Shown: positions 16,700-25,159 of the stretch, one piece after another | Layout of the letters: every line of letters begins with the position of its first letter | Position numbering within the stretch: position 1 is the stretch's first letter | Program-made: the position numbers and the translations under genes | Notes under the pieces: model-generated | What the model saw: only the letters and a program-made list of their open reading frames with translations | Told to the model about the DNA's origin: nothing | The model's database searches: none | Assembly: GCF_016901035.1 (NCBI RefSeq) | Contig: NZ_JAFEUF010000010.1 | Span: 1 to 57,374, forward strand | Direction of reading: 5' to 3' | Source of the DNA: Streptomyces durocortorensis | Lineage (GTDB): Bacteria > Actinomycetota > Actinomycetes > Streptomycetales > Streptomycetaceae | DNA: 57,374 nt

Positions 16700-19354
16700 A
16701 TGGAGACCCCTACTGCTCGATGGCGGCGCCTGCTGCCCCGTACCCCTGCCCGGTGGGCCGCGGTCGGCGCCGCGCTCGCCGTGCTCGTGGGCGGCGGCAC
16801 CTGGTCCGCCGTCGCCGACGACGGCTCGCCCGCCGTGCAGCGCGAGGACCGGACGCTGCGCATGGACGGGGTGCCGATCGACACCTCGTACTTCCGTGCC
16901 GAGGGTTCCGGTAAGCGGCCCGCCGTGCTCATCGGGCACGGCTTCGGCGGCAGCAAGAACGACGTCCGGGCCCAGGCCGAGAAGCTGGCCGCCGACGGGT
17001 ACGCCGTGCTGACCTGGTCGGCGCGCGGCTTCGGGAAGTCCGGCGGGGAGATCTCCCTCAACGACCCCGACCACGAGGTCAAGGACGTCTCCCGGCTCAT
17101 CGACTGGCTCGCCGAGCGGCCCGAGGTGGAGCTGGACGGCAAGGGCGATCCCCGGGTCGGTCTCACCGGGGCCTCCTACGGCGGGGCCGTCTCCCTGCTG
17201 GCCGCCGGCCACGACGAGCGCGTCGACGCCATCGCGCCCGTGATCACCTACTGGAACCTCGCCGACGCCCTCTTCCCCGACGGGGTCTTCAAGAAGCTCT
17301 GGGCCGGGATCTTCATCACCACCGGCGGTGGCTGCGAGCGGTTCGAGAAGCAGCTCTGCGAGATGTACGAGCGGGTCGCCGTCAGCGGCAAGCCCGACGC
17401 GGAGGCGGTGAAGCTGCTCACCGAGCGTTCGCCGTCCGCCGTCGCCGACCGCATCAAGGTGCCGTCGCTGCTTCTCCAGGGGCAGTCCGACTCCCTCTTC
17501 CCGCTCGGCCAGGCCGACGCCATGCAGAAGGCCATCAGCGCCAACGGCGCACCCGTATCCGTCGACTGGATCTCCGGCGGCCACGACGGCGGCGACAGCG
17601 AGACCGGACGGGTCGAAGGGCGCGTCGGGGACTGGTTCGACCGGTATCTCAAGGAGGACACCGGCACCGGCACCGGGCCCGCCTTCCGCGTCACCCGCAC
17701 CGGAGGCGTCGACTCCACCGACGGCGCCGCCCTCCTGCGCGGGGCGAGCAGCGACACCTACCCGGGGCTGCGCAGCGGCGGCCGGGACATCGCACTCGGC
17801 GGCGGGACCAAGACCTTCCGCAACCCGGCCGGTGCCGCCCCGCCCGCCATCTCCGCCGTGCCCGGCGTCGGCGGCGGACTCGCCCAGCTCTCCTCCCTCG
17901 GCGTCGGGCTCTCGCTCGACTTCCCGGGACAGTTCGGCCGGTTCGAGTCCGCCCCGCTGGACAGCTCCGTGCGCGTCACCGGCACGCCCACCGCGAAGGT
18001 GACGGTGAAGGCGGACGGCGACCGGGACGCGGTGCTCTTCGGCAAGGTGTACGACGTGTCGCCGGACGGCCGGCAGCAGGTTCTGCCCCACCAGCTCGTC
18101 GCCCCCTACCGGATCACCCCCGACCAGCAGGGCAAGCCGATAGAGCTGGCGCTGCCCGCCGTGGACCACGAGTTCGACGCCGGGCACCGGATGCGGCTCG
18201 TCTTCTCCGCGACCGACCTCGGCTACGCGTCCCCCGCCGAGCCCGCCACGTACACCGTGACCGCCGAGGGCCCGCTGACCGTCCCCACCGCGCCCGCAGT
18301 GACAACCGCCGCGGCCGCGCTCCCGTGGTGGACCTGGGGCCTCCCGGCTGCCGCGCTCGTCATCGCGGCCGCGCTGCTGATCACCGCCCGGCGGCGGACC
18401 GCGACGCCCGCCCCGGACCCGGAACTCGCCGACGTACCGCTCCAGATCACCGGGCTCTCGAAGAAGTACGCGAAGTCCGTCGACCGGTACGCCGTGCGCG
18501 AGCTGTCCTTCCGCGTCGAGAAGGGTCAGGTGCTCGGGCTCCTCGGTCCCAACGGCGCGGGCAAGACGACCACGCTGCGGATGCTCATGGGGCTCATCAC
18601 CCCCGACGAGGGCGAGATCCGCGTCTTCGGACAGGCCATCCGGCCGGGCGCCCCGGTGCTGTCCCGGGTCGGGGCGTTCGTGGAAGGGGCCGGGTTCCTG
18701 CCCCACCTCTCCGGGCGCGCCAACCTCGACCTGTACTGGCAGGCCACCGGCCGCCCCGCCGAGGACTCCCACATCGACGAGGCCCTGGAGATCGCGGGCC
18801 TCGGCGACGCGCTGGCGCGTGCGGTGCGGACGTACTCCCAGGGCATGCGGCAGCGGCTCGCCATCGCGCAGGCCATGCTCGGCATGCCGGACCTGCTGAT
18901 CCTCGACGAGCCGACCAACGGGCTCGACCCGCCCCAGATCCGTGAGATGCGGGACGTGATGATCCGGTACGCGGCCGGGGGCCGGACCGTCATCGTCTCC
19001 AGCCACCTCCTCTCGGAGGTCGAGCAGTCCTGCACGCACCTGGTCGTCATGGACCGGGGCCGGCTCGTGCAGGCCGGTCCGGTCGCCGAGATCACCGGTT
19101 CCGGCGACATGATCCTGGTGACCACGGCCGATGAGGTGTCCGAGCCGCTCGCGGAGAAGGTCGCCGCCCTGCCCGGCATCGGCTCCGCCGTCCGCACCGA
19201 CGACGGGCGCGGGCTCCTCGTCCGCCTGGACGGGGCCACCACCTCGCGGCTCGTCTCCGACCTCGTCCGGCTGGACGTCCCGGTCACCGGCGTCGGACCG
19301 CACCGCCGCCTGGAGGACGCCTTCCTCACCCTGATCTCCGGAGGAGCAGCATGA
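16700..19354 (+). CDS. Fusion of an extracytoplasmic alpha/beta hydrolase with an ABC transporter ATPase
   Basis: 884 residues in one frame. Residues ~18-36 form a signal anchor. An X-Pro-dipeptidyl-peptidase/CocE-like alpha/beta hydrolase follows, with nucleophile S159 in GASYGG, D264 in LLQGQSDSLFP and H295 in SGGHDGG, then a beta-rich XPDAP-C-like domain. A second TM helix spans about 541-563. A complete ABC ATPase ends the chain: Walker A GPNGAGKTTT (~615), signature YSQGMRQRLAIAQ (~711), Walker B LLILDEPTNGLD. By topology the hydrolase is outside and the ATPase inside. The permease overlaps downstream by ATGA, so the protein is the energising half of an exporter with a tethered hydrolase. 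Confidence 0.9.
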   Translation: METPTARWRRLLPRTPARWAAVGAALAVLVGGGTWSAVADDGSPAVQREDRTLRMDGVPIDTSYFRAEGSGKRPAVLIGHGFGGSKNDVRAQAEKLAADGYAVLTWSARGFGKSGGEISLNDPDHEVKDVSRLIDWLAERPEVELDGKGDPRVGLTGASYGGAVSLLAAGHDERVDAIAPVITYWNLADALFPDGVFKKLWAGIFITTGGGCERFEKQLCEMYERVAVSGKPDAEAVKLLTERSPSAVADRIKVPSLLLQGQSDSLFPLGQADAMQKAISANGAPVSVDWISGGHDGGDSETGRVEGRVGDWFDRYLKEDTGTGTGPAFRVTRTGGVDSTDGAALLRGASSDTYPGLRSGGRDIALGGGTKTFRNPAGAAPPAISAVPGVGGGLAQLSSLGVGLSLDFPGQFGRFESAPLDSSVRVTGTPTAKVTVKADGDRDAVLFGKVYDVSPDGRQQVLPHQLVAPYRITPDQQGKPIELALPAVDHEFDAGHRMRLVFSATDLGYASPAEPATYTVTAEGPLTVPTAPAVTTAAAALPWWTWGLPAAALVIAAALLITARRRTATPAPDPELADVPLQITGLSKKYAKSVDRYAVRELSFRVEKGQVLGLLGPNGAGKTTTLRMLMGLITPDEGEIRVFGQAIRPGAPVLSRVGAFVEGAGFLPHLSGRANLDLYWQATGRPAEDSHIDEALEIAGLGDALARAVRTYSQGMRQRLAIAQAMLGMPDLLILDEPTNGLDPPQIREMRDVMIRYAAGGRTVIVSSHLLSEVEQSCTHLVVMDRGRLVQAGPVAEITGSGDMILVTTADEVSEPLAEKVAALPGIGSAVRTDDGRGLLVRLDGATTSRLVSDLVRLDVPVTGVGPHRRLEDAFLTLISGGAA

Positions 19355-20271
19355 GCGCCCCTGTACAGCCGCCCGCGGTCCGGGTGGAGACCGAGCACCC
19401 GGAGGCCGCGGGCTACCGCGCCGGGCGCACGCTTCCCCTCCGCGTCGAGGCCATGCGGCAACTGCGCCGCCGCCGCACCCTGCTCATGGGCGGGGTGCTC
19501 GCCGCCCTCCCCTTCATCCTGATCATCGCCTTCGCGATCGGCGGCACGCCGGACGGCGAGGACGGCGGCGGGGGAGGCGGCGGTGGCGGGGGCGGCAGCC
19601 GGATCAACCTGATGGACGTGGCGACCGAGTCCGCCGCGAACTTCGCCGCCACCTCCCTGTTCGTCTCGGCCGGATTCCTGCTCGTGGTGCCGGTGGCCCT
19701 GTTCTGCGGGGACACCGTCGCCTCCGAGGCGAGCTGGTCCTCCCTGCGCTATCTGCTCGCCGCGCCCGTGCCGCGCGTCCGGCTGCTGTGGTCCAAGCTC
19801 GTCGTCGCGCTCGGCTTCAGCCTCGCGGCGATGGTGCTGCTGCCGGTCGTCGCGCTGGCGGCGGGGACGGCGGTCTACGGGTGGGGGCCGCTGAAACTGC
19901 CCACCGGGGGAGCGCTGGCCGCCGGGGACACGGTGCCGCGCCTCGCGATCGTCGTGGCCTTCATCTTCGTCTCCCAACTGGTCACCGCAGGGCTGGCGTT
20001 CTGGCTCTCCACCAAGACGGACGCCCCGCTCGGCGCGGTCGGCGGCGCGGTCGGCCTCACCATCGTCGGCAACGTCCTCGACGCGGTCACCGCGCTCGGC
20101 TCCTGGCGCGACTTCCTGCCCGCGCACTGGCAGTTCGCCTGGGCCGACGCGCTCCAGCCGCAGTTGGAGTGGGGCGGCATGATCAAGGGCACGGCCGTAT
20201 CAGTGACCTATGCCCTGATCCTGTTCGCGCTGGCCTTCCGCGGGTTCAGTCGTAAGGACATCGTGTCCTGA
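19351..20271 (+). CDS. ABC-2 type transporter permease partner of the hydrolase-ATPase fusion
   Basis: 306-residue membrane protein with about six TM helices: LLMGGVLAALPFILIIAFAI, LFVSAGFLLVVPVALFCG, VVALGFSLAAMVLLPVVAL, LAIVVAFIFVSQLVTAGLAF, LTIVGNVLDAVTAL and a C-terminal VTYALILFALAFRGF. A Gly-rich run of about ten residues follows TM1. The fold is that of ABC-2 permeases. Its start overlaps the fusion gene stop (ATGA), so the two are translationally coupled. The substrate is unknown. Confidence 0.88.
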   Translation: MSAPVQPPAVRVETEHPEAAGYRAGRTLPLRVEAMRQLRRRRTLLMGGVLAALPFILIIAFAIGGTPDGEDGGGGGGGGGGGSRINLMDVATESAANFAATSLFVSAGFLLVVPVALFCGDTVASEASWSSLRYLLAAPVPRVRLLWSKLVVALGFSLAAMVLLPVVALAAGTAVYGWGPLKLPTGGALAAGDTVPRLAIVVAFIFVSQLVTAGLAFWLSTKTDAPLGAVGGAVGLTIVGNVLDAVTALGSWRDFLPAHWQFAWADALQPQLEWGGMIKGTAVSVTYALILFALAFRGFSRKDIVS

Positions 20272-20372
20272 ACCTGATGTTCCGCCGGTCTCCTGCCCGC
20301 TGTTGCCGCATCGAGATGGTTCCGCAACGCTTTCGTCGACTCCGGTCGGCGGCCCCGTACGTCACATTCACA

Positions 20373-20397
20373 GATGTCGAGGACATCGTGACGATGT
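20373..20397 (+). promoter_or_regulatory. Two interlocked palindromes spaced by one helical turn
   Basis: GATGTCGAGGACATC (20373-20387) and ACATCGTGACGATGT (20383-20397) are perfect palindromes that share their middle arm. The alternating half sites start at 20373, 20383 and 20393, a 10-bp period. The second palindrome ends one base before the G-run (20398-20403) that serves as ribosome binding site for the lipoprotein gene, so it could be an operator or an RNA hairpin controlling translation. Confidence 0.55.
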
Positions 20398-20409
20398 GGG
20401 GGGTTACGC

Positions 20410-22083
20410 ATGAACCAGATCAGCCGACGACATGAGAAGCGGGCGGGAGGCCGCGCGGGGCACCGGGCGGGGGCCGTGGCGCTCCTCCTCGCGGGTGCCG
20501 TGGTGCTCACCGCTTGCAGCGCCTCCGACGGCGGATCGAGCAGCACGCGCGACGTGAGCTCCGGCTCGCGCAAGGGACAGGGCTCGACCGGCGGCGGACA
20601 GCCCGCGCCGGACGCGGTGGCGCCCGAGAACGGCCGGTCGGCCGCACCGGGGGGAGACGCCGACTCCGAGGACTCCGCCGTGCCGGACCCCGAGGTGCCC
20701 GACTACCTCTCCACCTTCGCCCTGGACGTGGACACCGCCAGTTACGGCTACGCTCGCCGCACCCTCGGCGACGGCAGGCTGCCCGACGCCGGGGACGTAC
20801 GCCCCGAGGAGTTCGTCAACAGCTTCCGCCAGGGGTACGAACGGCCGAAGGGCAACGGCTTCTCGGTGAACGTCGACGGGGCGCGCATCGGCTCCGGCAA
20901 GGGCGGGGGCGGTGGAACCGGAGCCTCCGACTGGTCGCTGCTGCGGGTCGGCCTGGCCACGAAGACCGCGCCGCCCGCCGCCGAACGCCCGCCCGCCGCG
21001 CTCACGTTCGTCGTCGACATCTCGGGTTCCATGTCCGAGACCGGCCGCCTCGACCTGGTCCGGAAGTCCCTGACGATCCTCACCGACGAACTGCGCGACG
21101 ACGACTCCATCGCCCTGGTCACCTTCAGCAACGAGGCCGAGACCCGGCTGCCGATGACCCGCATCGAGGGCAACCGGAAGCGGATCAAGGACGTGGTGGC
21201 GGAGATGAGTCCGGCCCAGTCCACGAACGTCGAGGCAGGCATCACCCTCGGCTACGAGGAGTCGGTCGACGGCCACCGCGAAGGCGCCACCAACCGGGTG
21301 GTGCTCCTCTCCGACGCCCTCGCCAACACCGGTGACACCGAGGCCGAGTCCATCCTGAAGAGGATCGAATCGGCCCGCCGCGAGTTCGGGATCACCCTCT
21401 TCGGTGTCGGCGTCGGCAGTGACTACGGCGACGCGTTCATGGAGCAGCTCACCAACAAGGGCGACGGGAACACCACGTACGTCGGTGACGAGGCGCAGGC
21501 CCGCAAGGTCTTCGTCGACCAGCTGCCCGCCCACCTGGAGATCCGGGCCCGCGACGCCAAGGCCCAGGTGGCGTTCGACCGGAAGACCGTGCAGCAGTTC
21601 CGGCTGATCGGCTACGAGAACCGCAAGGTCGCCGACGAGGACTTCCGCGACGACAGCGTCGACGGCGGCGAGGTCGGCCCCGGCCACACGGTGACCGCCC
21701 TGTATGCCGTACGGCTGCGCGAGGGCGCCTCCGGCACGGTGGCCAAGGCGACGGTCCGCTGGCTCGACCCCAAGACCCGTAAGGCCCAGGAGGAGACCGG
21801 AACCGTCACGACCGGGGCGGTCGACACAACCCTCTGGGGCGGCGAGAACGACCGGCTCCAAGTCGCTGCCGTTGCCGCCTACTTCGCCGACCGGCTGCGC
21901 GGAGGCGACCTGCCCGGCGCACCCGGCCTCGGTGAACTCGCCTCCCGGGCATCCGGGTTGGCGGAGTCAACCGAGGACAGCGCCGTGGAGAAGCTGGCCA
22001 CGGCCATCGGCCGGGCGGACCGGCTCCAGCGCGGAGCCGGGACGGACGACGCGCCGGAACCGAGCGAGGGCGAGATCGGCTGA
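20410..22083 (+). CDS. Secreted VWA-domain lipoprotein (YfbK-like, DUF3520)
   Basis: 557-residue lipoprotein. The signal peptide ends in a lipobox, VVLTAC, with lipidated C36. A disordered Ser/Gly segment follows, then a YfbK-type N-terminal region (YLSTFALDVDTASYGYARRT), a von Willebrand factor A domain with MIDAS motif VDISGSMSE (~200) and a C-terminal DUF3520 region ending NDRLQVAAVAAYFADRLR. MIDAS proteins of this type bind metal-dependent protein ligands at the cell surface; the partner is unknown. The gene stands alone between two intergenic regions and ends with a duplicated 22-bp segment across its stop codon. Confidence 0.88.
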   Translation: MNQISRRHEKRAGGRAGHRAGAVALLLAGAVVLTACSASDGGSSSTRDVSSGSRKGQGSTGGGQPAPDAVAPENGRSAAPGGDADSEDSAVPDPEVPDYLSTFALDVDTASYGYARRTLGDGRLPDAGDVRPEEFVNSFRQGYERPKGNGFSVNVDGARIGSGKGGGGGTGASDWSLLRVGLATKTAPPAAERPPAALTFVVDISGSMSETGRLDLVRKSLTILTDELRDDDSIALVTFSNEAETRLPMTRIEGNRKRIKDVVAEMSPAQSTNVEAGITLGYEESVDGHREGATNRVVLLSDALANTGDTEAESILKRIESARREFGITLFGVGVGSDYGDAFMEQLTNKGDGNTTYVGDEAQARKVFVDQLPAHLEIRARDAKAQVAFDRKTVQQFRLIGYENRKVADEDFRDDSVDGGEVGPGHTVTALYAVRLREGASGTVAKATVRWLDPKTRKAQEETGTVTTGAVDTTLWGGENDRLQVAAVAAYFADRLRGGDLPGAPGLGELASRASGLAESTEDSAVEKLATAIGRADRLQRGAGTDDAPEPSEGEIG

Positions 22084-22105
22084 GAGCGAGGGCGCGATCG
22101 GCCGA
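22062..22105. repeat. 22-bp tandem duplication spanning a stop codon
   Basis: Two adjacent 22-bp copies (22062-22083 and 22084-22105) differ at two positions. The first holds the last codons and TGA of the VWA lipoprotein gene; the second is non-coding. Confidence 0.8.
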
Positions 22106-22149
22106 GACGGATCGCCCGCGCACGCCGGGGGGCCGGTACGGCCGGGCCC

Positions 22150-22178
22150 GCCCGCATCGGGACCGCCCCGGTGCGGGC
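22150..22178 (+). terminator. Hairpin terminator after the VWA lipoprotein gene
   Basis: GCCCGCATCGGG and CCCGGTGCGGGC form a 12-bp stem with one G-T pair around the loop ACCGC. Confidence 0.65.
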
Positions 22179-22221
22179 GCGGCCGCTCGAAAATGCGTCC
22201 TGCGAACCGGCCTCCCAAGCC

Positions 22222-22689
22222 ATGATGCCCGCCATGACCTCCCTCCTCCTGGTGCTTGCCACGATCGTCACCGGCCTCTACGCGGGCTTCATGCTGACCT
22301 TCCTGACCGGGATCATGCCCGGCCTCGCCGACCTGACGGACGAGCAGTTCGCCGTGGCCATGCGCCGCTTCAACGAGAAGGTCCCCGGGCCGGTCTTCCT
22401 GGTCCTGTTCCTCGGCGTCGTCGCGCTGCCCGCAGCCGCGTTCTTCACCGGCCTCGGCGAGCACGACGAAGGGGCGGGACCGGCCATCCTGGCGGCGCTG
22501 ATCTGCTCGGTCGTCGGTCATCTGATCACCGTGATCGGGAACATCCCGCTCAACAACGCCCTCGCCGCCTCCGAGGGCGGCGACGACAGCGCGGCCCGCG
22601 CGGCCTTCGAGTCCCGCTGGAACACGCTGCACCGGGTGCGTACGGTGCTCTCGCTGGCGGCGTTCGTGCTGCTGGTCGTCGCGCTGTAA
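22222..22689 (+). CDS. DUF1772 (anthrone oxygenase-like) membrane protein
   Basis: 155-residue protein with four TM helices: LLLVLATIVTGLYAGFMLTF, FLVLFLGVVALPAAAFF, ILAALICSVVGHLITVIGN and VLSLAAFVLLVVAL. The NIPLNNAL motif and Arg-Trp-Asn near the C-terminus (ESRWNTLHRVRTV) are characteristic of the DUF1772/anthrone-oxygenase-like family. Alternative ATGs at 22225 and 22234 are in frame; none has a good ribosome binding site. No polyketide genes are nearby, so a housekeeping role or an unknown substrate is likelier than anthrone. Confidence 0.82.
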   Translation: MMPAMTSLLLVLATIVTGLYAGFMLTFLTGIMPGLADLTDEQFAVAMRRFNEKVPGPVFLVLFLGVVALPAAAFFTGLGEHDEGAGPAILAALICSVVGHLITVIGNIPLNNALAASEGGDDSAARAAFESRWNTLHRVRTVLSLAAFVLLVVAL

Positions 22690-22697
22690 GTGACCGC

Positions 22698-22830
22698 AGG
22701 GGTACGGCGTACGTCACCACCGGGGTACGGCGTACGTCGTCACCGGGGTGCGGCGTACGTCGTCACCGGGGTGCGGCGTACGTCGTCACCGGGGTGCGGC
22801 GTACGTCGTCACCGGGGTGCGGCGGCGGGG
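22698..22830. repeat. 23-bp tandem repeat, five full copies plus a partial
   Basis: Units begin at 22698, 22721, 22744, 22767 and 22790, with a truncated copy at 22813. Copies 3-5 are identical; the first two differ by 1-4 bases. Each unit contains CGGCGTACGTCG, which is nearly self-complementary. The array fills the space between two convergent genes and ends at the stop codon of the GNAT gene. There is no spacer variation, so it is not a CRISPR. Confidence 0.9.
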
Positions 22831-23403
22831 CTACCGGCCGCTGCCGGCCCCGGCCCGCCCCGGGTGGCGGGGGCCCAGCAGCACCACGAGGGCCGCCTTC
22901 CCGGGCACCGGCGCGTCGACCCGCCGCCAGCCGGTCCGCTCGTACAGGCGCAGCGCCGCCTCGGCCCGTGCGGAGGTCAGCAGCCAGCACCGGCCGCCCG
23001 GGGCGGGCCCCGTCACCGCCTCCAGCAGCGCCGCACCCAGCCCCGCGCCATGGGCCTCGGGCGCGACCGCCAGTTCGTTCACCTCCAGCGCCCCGCACAG
23101 CCACGCCCGCGTACGCCCGGCCCCGAGAGCCTCGGCGACCTGCCCGTAGCTGCGGTCGGCCGGAAAGGCCTCCGGGGTGATCCAGGCCGTGGCGAAGCCG
23201 GCCACCGTCCCCCCGTCCGTCGCCACCGCCGCCGTGAACCCGGGCCGCAGCGCGTCCCGCGCCAGCCGCTCCGCATAGACGTCGGCCTGCGCCGGATCCT
23301 CGTTCCAGGGCGGGGCCGCGAAGGCGCTCGCGTACACGTCGCGGATGCCGTCCGCGTACCGGTTCAGCTCCCCGGGGCCCACCGTTCGCACCTCGGTCGT
23401 CAT
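22831..23403 (-). CDS. GNAT family N-acetyltransferase
   Basis: 190-residue GNAT enzyme. The core has ALEVNELAVAPEAHGAGLGA (beta-4 plus acetyl-CoA loop, a Gly-Ala-Gly variant of the usual QxxGxG/A) and LLTSARAEAALRLYERTGWRRV. The N-terminal part holds YASAFAAPPWNEDP, a pattern seen in several actinobacterial acetyltransferases. ATG at 23401-23403 follows GGAGGAA at good spacing; sequence upstream in frame overlaps the divergent promoter region. The substrate is not predictable. Its stop codon abuts the 23-bp repeat array. Confidence 0.85.
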   Translation of the reverse strand: MTTEVRTVGPGELNRYADGIRDVYASAFAAPPWNEDPAQADVYAERLARDALRPGFTAAVATDGGTVAGFATAWITPEAFPADRSYGQVAEALGAGRTRAWLCGALEVNELAVAPEAHGAGLGAALLEAVTGPAPGGRCWLLTSARAEAALRLYERTGWRRVDAPVPGKAALVVLLGPRHPGRAGAGSGR

Positions 23404-23629
23404 CGCACCGTTCCTCCGCCGTACCCCGGATGTCACCGGCGGATCATCCGCGAACTGCCGTTCCGAGCACAACCCTTCGCCCGGTAGGCCCGTCTGAAGG
23501 GGTGCGAGTGGCCACTCGATCACCCCCATGTCCGTGACAACCGAAGTACGCCGCGGTGCCGAGCAGACAGCGCTTTCCCGCTGTCCGTCCGGCACCCCGG
23601 AAACGAACGTTCCAGCAGAAGGAGTCCCC

Positions 23630-25093
23630 GTGACATCCCGAGCCATCGGTACCGGTGTGGTCCTGGCCCTCACCCTGGCCACCGCAGTCGTCGCCCTGCC
23701 CGCCACCGCCCACGCCGCACCGGCCCCCGACCCCCACGGCGCCCGCGCCGACTTCAACGGCGACGGCTTCCCCGACCTGGCGTTCGCCGCGCCCGGCGCG
23801 ACCGTGAAGGGGGCCGAGGGCGCCGGATACGTCGGCGTGGCCTACGGCTCCGCCAACGGGGTCAAGGACTCCGCGAAGAGGGTGTTCACCCAGGCCTCGG
23901 CGGGCGTCCCCGGCACTCCGGAGGCCGGTGACGCCTTCGGTACCTCCGTCACCTCCGCCGACCTCGACCAGGACGGCTACGCGGACCTGGTCGTCGGATC
24001 GCCCGGCGAGCAGACCGGCGCCGCCGAAGCCGCGGGCGGCGCGACCGTCCTGTGGGGCGGGCCGGGCGGTCTGGCCGGCGGGGCGACCCTGCTGTCCGGC
24101 GAGGAGTACGACCGCCTCGGGCGCGGCCTGACCGTCGGCGACTTCAACGGCGACGGCGCACCCGACCTCGTCGTCGGAGGCGGCACCGACCTCCGTACGC
24201 TCACCGGGCCCTTCACCCGGGACGGCGCGGCGGCCGCGACGGGCGAGATCCCGAACCTCCACGACGAGCGCTACCTCGACGTGGCGGCGGGCGACGTGAA
24301 CGGCGACGGCCGCGACGACCTCGTCGTCCTGGCCAACGACGGCGACGAGTTCGACGCCCGGCGCATCAACATCGGCCTCGGTTCTGCGGCCGGGCTCGGC
24401 ACGGACCTCACCACCGTGAAGGGGAAGGACGGCTACTCCCTGGAGGGCGGCGAACACCTCGCCGTCGGCAATGTGAACAACGACAAGTACGCCGACCTCG
24501 CCGTCGGCCGTGCCATCGACGGCTACGACAGCGACCTGGACCTGCCGCTCGCCAAGGGCGGCATGCTCACCTACGTACCGGGCGGCGCGACCGGACCGCA
24601 GGGCACCAAGGCCGTCGTCCTCAACCAGGACTCGGCCGGCGTGCCCGGGGCCGCCGAGGACGACGACGCCTTCGGTACGTCCGTGGCCATCGGGGACACC
24701 GATGGCGACGGCTACGGCGAGATCGCGGTGGGCGTCCCCGGTGAGGGCCAGGGCACGGTCCAGCGGGCGGGCGGACTCGTCGTCCTCCCCGGTACCGCCA
24801 CCGGCCCCACCGGGAAGGGCAGTTACGGCTTCAACCAGGGCACCCCGGATGTCGTCGGGGCCGTGGAGAAGGGAGACCGCTTCGGCGGCGCGGTGTCCCT
24901 GCGCGACCTGAACGGCGACGGCCGCACCGAACTGGCCGTGGGTGCGCCGGGCGAGAACGCGGACGAGGGCGCCCTGTGGGTGTTCCCGGCCACCGCCTCC
25001 GGCCTCGCGGCCAAGGGCTCGTTCAGCTTCGGCCACGGGACGCTCGGCACGGTGGCCGCGAAGGCGGAACTGGGCAGCGGCTTCAACCGCTGA
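23630..25093 (+). CDS. Secreted FG-GAP/integrin-alpha-like repeat protein
   Basis: 487 residues from GTG 23630, chosen for AGAAGGAG upstream and because it starts a clean signal peptide (VLALTLATAVVALPATAHAA, cleavage around 30-33). The mature part is a beta-propeller of about seven FG-GAP blades, each with a Ca-binding loop such as DFNGDGFPDLAFAAPG, DLDQDGYADLVVGSPGE, DVNGDGRDDLVVL and DLNGDGRTELAVGAPGE. Such proteins are exported and calcium-stabilised, and often mediate adhesion or assist extracellular enzymes. No catalytic domain is attached. Confidence 0.9.
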   Translation: MTSRAIGTGVVLALTLATAVVALPATAHAAPAPDPHGARADFNGDGFPDLAFAAPGATVKGAEGAGYVGVAYGSANGVKDSAKRVFTQASAGVPGTPEAGDAFGTSVTSADLDQDGYADLVVGSPGEQTGAAEAAGGATVLWGGPGGLAGGATLLSGEEYDRLGRGLTVGDFNGDGAPDLVVGGGTDLRTLTGPFTRDGAAAATGEIPNLHDERYLDVAAGDVNGDGRDDLVVLANDGDEFDARRINIGLGSAAGLGTDLTTVKGKDGYSLEGGEHLAVGNVNNDKYADLAVGRAIDGYDSDLDLPLAKGGMLTYVPGGATGPQGTKAVVLNQDSAGVPGAAEDDDAFGTSVAIGDTDGDGYGEIAVGVPGEGQGTVQRAGGLVVLPGTATGPTGKGSYGFNQGTPDVVGAVEKGDRFGGAVSLRDLNGDGRTELAVGAPGENADEGALWVFPATASGLAAKGSFSFGHGTLGTVAAKAELGSGFNR

Positions 25094-25106
25094 CCCGGGC
25101 GCGGAG

Positions 25107-25148
25107 GCCCGGCTCTCGCCCTCCCGCGAAGGAGGGGGAGAGCCGGGC
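25107..25148. terminator. Long bidirectional hairpin terminator
   Basis: GCCCGGCTCTC pairs perfectly with GAGAGCCGGGC; a further CCCTCC/GGAGGG stem closes on CGCGAA-like loop bases. It lies between the convergent FG-GAP and amidase genes and could serve both. Confidence 0.85.
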
Positions 25149-25159
25149 GCCTTCGTCCG

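Noticed and set aside
16196..19303. A 1035-codon minus-strand frame opposite the hydrolase-ABC fusion
   Set aside because: Shadow frame; the opposite strand has all catalytic motifs of both domains.
22698..22830. Possible CRISPR array
   Set aside because: Units are directly adjacent without unique spacers and no cas genes are present, so it is a simple tandem repeat.
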